In this document: positions 4,841-7,351 of the stretch, in pieces
How positions within the stretch are numbered: the first letter of the stretch is position 1
How the letters are laid out: each line of letters begins with the position of its first letter
Assembly (NCBI GenBank): GCA_021798855.1
Contig: JAJZBP010000100.1
Span: 1-7,351, forward strand
Source: Bacillota bacterium
GTDB lineage: Bacteria > Bacillota > Sulfobacillia > JAJZIM01 > JAJZBP01
Length of the DNA stretch: 7,351 bases
Direction: 5' to 3'
The notes under the pieces: generated by a model
Seen by the model: the letters and a program-made list of their open reading frames with translations, nothing else
Databases searched by the model: none
What the model was told of the DNA's origin: nothing
Program-made: the position numbers and the translations under genes

Positions 4841-7018
4841 ATGCGCAAGGTGACACGCAAGAAAAAACAGGCTCCCAACCGCAAGCATTTCTGGGAAGAA
4901 CTCCAACCGGAATTGAAGCGAGAGATCGCCGGTCTGATCATTCTCGCTGCCGGAGCCCTGGGTTTCCTGGCCATTGGCGGCCGGGCGGGAGGCCTGGTCG
5001 CTCCATTGGTCAGGCGGGCGCTCACTTATCTCTTCGGGAGTGGCGCCTACGCCCTGGCCCTTTTGGCCGTCCTGTGCGGGATTTTTCTCCTGTTGCGGCG
5101 CCGGGCGCCGCCGCGCCCGGCGGGAGCCCTGGGAGGCGGCCTCCTGTTTATCCTTTACTGCGGGGCCGCCGGCGCCTTGGCTCTCCCCGGCGGCGGGGGC
5201 GTGTTCGGCAACGGCCTGGCCTACGTGACCGCCTTGGTTTTTGGCTCCATCGGACGCGACGTGGTTGGGGTGGCGCTCTTCGCCGTCGCCGTCATCCTGG
5301 TGGCCAACGCTTCGTGGTTGGAGATCCTCGTAAAAAGCCACAAATTGGCGGTCGGTGGAGCCAGGGGTCTCGGACACGGAATCAGGCGAGGCGGGCAGTT
5401 CCTCGGCGACTTCCTGCTGGAAGAGGTGGAGGACAAGGAGACGACGCCGCGGGACGAGAGTGTCGCCGTCCAACCGGTCGGTGGAACGGGCGACGGTTCC
5501 GCCGGCCTCCCGGCTCTGCCCGGCGGTGAGCAGACCGCCGCGGTTCCCGCGAACGGGAGGCCCGTTTTGCCGGCATTGGCCGATCCTCCCCGTCCCCGGC
5601 CCTCCGTGGTCGCCCCCACGTCCCTGTTGCAACGGAGCAGCCGGGGGCCGAGGGACGGGCGGACCTTGATCGAAGCCAAGGAGAGGGTGTTGGAGGAAAC
5701 CCTGGAGAGCTTCGGCGTCAAGGGCCAGGTGGTCAACGTGGAGGAAGGCCCGGTGGTCACCCGCTTCGAAGTGCAGTTGCCGCCGGGGATCAAGGTCAGC
5801 CGGATCGTGGGGTTGGCCGACAACATCGCCCTGGCCATGGCGGCCGTGGACGTGCGGATCGAGGCTCCGGTTCCGGGCAAGGGGGTCGTCGGCATCGAGA
5901 TCCCCAACCGGGAGACCTCCCCCGTCCGCCTGCGCGACGTGCTGGAATCGCCGGAATTCGTCAACTCGCCCTCGGCGCTCACCGTCGGTTTGGGCAAGGA
6001 CATCGCCGGGCGCCCGGTGACCCTGTGCCTGGAACAGATGCCCCACCTGCTGATCGCCGGCGCCACCGGCTCCGGCAAAAGCGTCTGCCTAAACGCGCTC
6101 ATCGCCAGCCTGCTTTGCAAGGCCAGGCCGGAAGAGCTCAACCTCCTGCTGATCGACCCCAAGATGGTGGAACTGTCCGTCTTCAACGGCATCCCCCATC
6201 TCCTTGCCCCCGTGGTCACCAACGCCCGCCAGGCCGCCAAGATCCTCCACTGGGCGGTGCGCGAAATGGAGCGACGCTACGACGCCCTGGCCGCCGCCGG
6301 CGTGCGCGACATCGCCCGTTTCAACGCCGCCGCGCCCAAAAACGGCGTCAATCCGATGCCCTACATGGTCCTGGTGATCGACGAATTGGCCGACCTGATG
6401 ATGATTTCCCCGCGGGACGTGGAGGACACCGTGTGTAGACTGGCGCAAATGGCTCGCGCCGCCGGAATGCACCTGGTCGTGGCCACCCAGCGTCCCTCGG
6501 TGGACGTGATCACTGGCTTGATCAAGGCCAACATTCCCTCACGGATCGCCTTTGCCGTCTCCTCCCAGGTTGACTCGCGAACCATTTTGGACACGGGCGG
6601 GGCCGAAAGGCTCCTGGGCAAGGGGGACATGCTCTACTACCCGATGGGCGCCGGCAAGCCGACGCGGGTTCAGGGCGCCTTCGTGTCGGAACGGGAGGTG
6701 GAAATCCTGGTGGAGTTCCACCGGCAACAGGGCAGTCCGAATTTTACCGAGGAGCTGTTGGCCAGCGGCGGCGAAGATGCCGGAGAAGAGGCGGAAGAGG
6801 TGGACGAGCTTTTCCCCGCAGCCGTGAAAACGGTGGTGGAAGCCGGCCAGGCGTCGGTGTCCTTCCTGCAGCGCAAGTTGAGGATCGGCTACACCAGGGC
6901 CGCCCGCTTGGTTGACGCCATGGAAGAACGAAACTTCGTCGGTCCTGCGGACGGAGCCAAGGCCCGGGAAGTGCGTTTAACCAAAGAGGCTTATCGGCAA
7001 CTCTTCCCTGGGGAGTAG
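4841..7018 (+). CDS. ftsK: DNA translocase FtsK/SpoIIIE
   Basis: This hexameric ATP-driven DNA pump moves chromosomes across the closing septum, or into the forespore in sporulating species. The 725-residue protein is a short family form. A basic leader precedes four membrane segments near residues 29-47, 66-85, 95-115 and 126-156. A Pro/Arg-rich linker covers about 160-280, and the alpha/beta motor follows. Walker A is GATGSGKS at 407-414. LLLIDPKMVEL has its Asp at 439. The Walker B region MVLVIDELADL has D514 and E515. ATQRPSVDVITGLIKANIP starts at 548. The DNA-reading winged-helix gamma domain runs from about 655 to the end. All catalytic elements are intact. ATG 4841 has no clear Shine-Dalgarno sequence. 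No other start codon lies in frame between 4706 and 4841, so the start stands. Expression may depend on coupling from the leader frame. FtsK and SpoIIIE cannot be told apart from sequence alone here. Confidence 0.97.
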   Translation: MRKVTRKKKQAPNRKHFWEELQPELKREIAGLIILAAGALGFLAIGGRAGGLVAPLVRRALTYLFGSGAYALALLAVLCGIFLLLRRRAPPRPAGALGGGLLFILYCGAAGALALPGGGGVFGNGLAYVTALVFGSIGRDVVGVALFAVAVILVANASWLEILVKSHKLAVGGARGLGHGIRRGGQFLGDFLLEEVEDKETTPRDESVAVQPVGGTGDGSAGLPALPGGEQTAAVPANGRPVLPALADPPRPRPSVVAPTSLLQRSSRGPRDGRTLIEAKERVLEETLESFGVKGQVVNVEEGPVVTRFEVQLPPGIKVSRIVGLADNIALAMAAVDVRIEAPVPGKGVVGIEIPNRETSPVRLRDVLESPEFVNSPSALTVGLGKDIAGRPVTLCLEQMPHLLIAGATGSGKSVCLNALIASLLCKARPEELNLLLIDPKMVELSVFNGIPHLLAPVVTNARQAAKILHWAVREMERRYDALAAAGVRDIARFNAAAPKNGVNPMPYMVLVIDELADLMMISPRDVEDTVCRLAQMARAAGMHLVVATQRPSVDVITGLIKANIPSRIAFAVSSQVDSRTILDTGGAERLLGKGDMLYYPMGAGKPTRVQGAFVSEREVEILVEFHRQQGSPNFTEELLASGGEDAGEEAEEVDELFPAAVKTVVEAGQASVSFLQRKLRIGYTRAARLVDAMEERNFVGPADGAKAREVRLTKEAYRQLFPGE

Positions 7019-7046
7019 AGGAGATCACTGTTTGCCGGTTTTAGGC

Positions 7047-7074
7047 AAAAAAGAATCAAAGACTGCCGGGTCTT
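7047..7074 (-). terminator. Possible weak intrinsic terminator for the minus-strand small gene
   Basis: Read on the minus strand, AAGAC (7074-7070), a six-base loop and GTCTT (7063-7059) form a five-base-pair stem. It is followed by TGATTC and a run of six T (7052-7047). The stem overlaps the stop codon of the proposed small gene. The short, AT-containing stem makes it weak. No terminator with a T-tail is visible for ftsK on the plus strand. Confidence 0.25.
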
Positions 7075-7236
7075 ACCGAAAAAGGTCCAGCAAGCGCGTG
7101 GCATCGTCCGTCAACTTTTGCATCTGCTCCCAGTTTGGCGGTTTCGGATAGGACTTTTGGGCAACGTGCAGCCGCGCAGGTCGTTCAATTTCCGCCGCAG
7201 GTTGTGCAATTGCCGGTCGCAGCCGGGAGACATCAT
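7073..7236 (-). pseudogene. Small hypothetical gene, apparently frameshifted
   Basis: On the minus strand an ATG-ATG pair (7236 and 7233) follows GGGAG at 5- and 8-base spacing. It opens a 41-codon frame ending at 7111, with a basic amphipathic stretch RQLHNLRRKLNDLRG. Third-position GC in this frame is high, as in the large genes, up to about 7156, and then the better frame changes. The -1 frame continues through SYPKPPNWEQMQKLTDDA to TAA at 7073-7075, ending in an amphipathic LLDLFR. Adding one A to the AAAA run at 7155-7158 would join both parts into a protein of about 54 residues. Alternatively the second frame alone could start at GTG 7252 (59 residues), but its first half has poor codon bias and no ribosome binding site. 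No family is recognised. It is convergent with ftsK. Confidence 0.35.
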
Positions 7237-7252
7237 TTCCACTCCCGTTCAC

Positions 7253-7280
7253 CCGCCGGCGGCACCGGAACTGCCGGCGG
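7253..7280. repeat. Strong GC-rich hairpin at the right end
   Basis: CCGCCGGC (7253-7260) and GCCGGCGG (7273-7280) are perfect complements, with an additional G-T and a G-C pair inside and an eight-base loop. On the plus strand TCCTATTTATTG follows. This is only loosely terminator-like and lies 235 bases after ftsK. On the minus strand it lies immediately upstream of the small gene, where it could act as leader structure. Confidence 0.55.
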
Positions 7281-7351
7281 TCCTATTTATTGCTCCAGGG
7301 GTCCGGTTCAACGCAAAATGGATCAACTTTACGGCTATTGTACTTGATCAT

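Noticed and set aside
7031..7049. TTTGCC/GGCAAA dyad just after ftsK as a Rho-independent terminator.
   Set aside because: On the plus strand the stem is followed by an A-run instead of T, so it lacks the terminator signature for ftsK.
7135..7347. A 70-codon plus-strand frame beginning at TTG.
   Set aside because: It has a rare start, no ribosome binding site and low-complexity content, and the opposite strand has better coding signs.
7321..7349. GATCAA (7321-7326) and TTGATC (7344-7349) as an operator-like dyad at the right edge.
   Set aside because: Only six base pairs around a 17-base loop. It is common by chance and cut off by the window end.

Overview
The window reads as a piece of a GC-rich bacterial chromosome. 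The FtsK/SpoIIIE N-terminus (four membrane segments behind a short basic leader) and the strong AGGAGG ribosome binding sites look like a high-GC member of the Clostridia or a related Firmicutes lineage. This is inference from sequence style. There is no rRNA, tRNA or taxon-specific marker to settle it.

Layout. Positions 1-1250 hold no intact gene. Within them lie a decayed tyrosine-recombinase C-terminus (about 452-559) and a 310-bp element (879-1188). The element is bounded by 27-bp imperfect inverted repeats and contains two exact 48-bp tandem copies and several strong hairpins. Next come three large plus-strand genes. 1267-2781 encodes a membrane polyferredoxin of the NapH/NosR/CcoG type. 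3064-4659 encodes a GltD-like NAD(P)H flavoprotein with two N-terminal [4Fe-4S] ferredoxin clusters. 4841-7018 encodes an FtsK/SpoIIIE DNA translocase. The leader of ftsK carries four exact copies of a 13-bp GC-rich repeat and a 39-codon GTG-initiated reading frame with a good Shine-Dalgarno sequence. The right end holds a small, apparently frameshifted minus-strand gene convergent with ftsK, and a strong GC-rich hairpin.

How the parts may work together. The two iron-sulfur proteins could form an electron-transfer pair: NAD(P)H to FAD to soluble clusters to the membrane polyferredoxin, and then to a quinone or an outward-facing acceptor. No terminal reductase is present to say which. ftsK belongs to chromosome segregation and is probably an unrelated transcription unit.

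The least ordinary features are the composite inverted-repeat element upstream of the polyferredoxin gene and the 13-bp repeat before ftsK. A change in copy number of the 13-bp repeat could fuse the small leader frame to ftsK. Nothing here amounts to a demonstrable new defence or mobile system.
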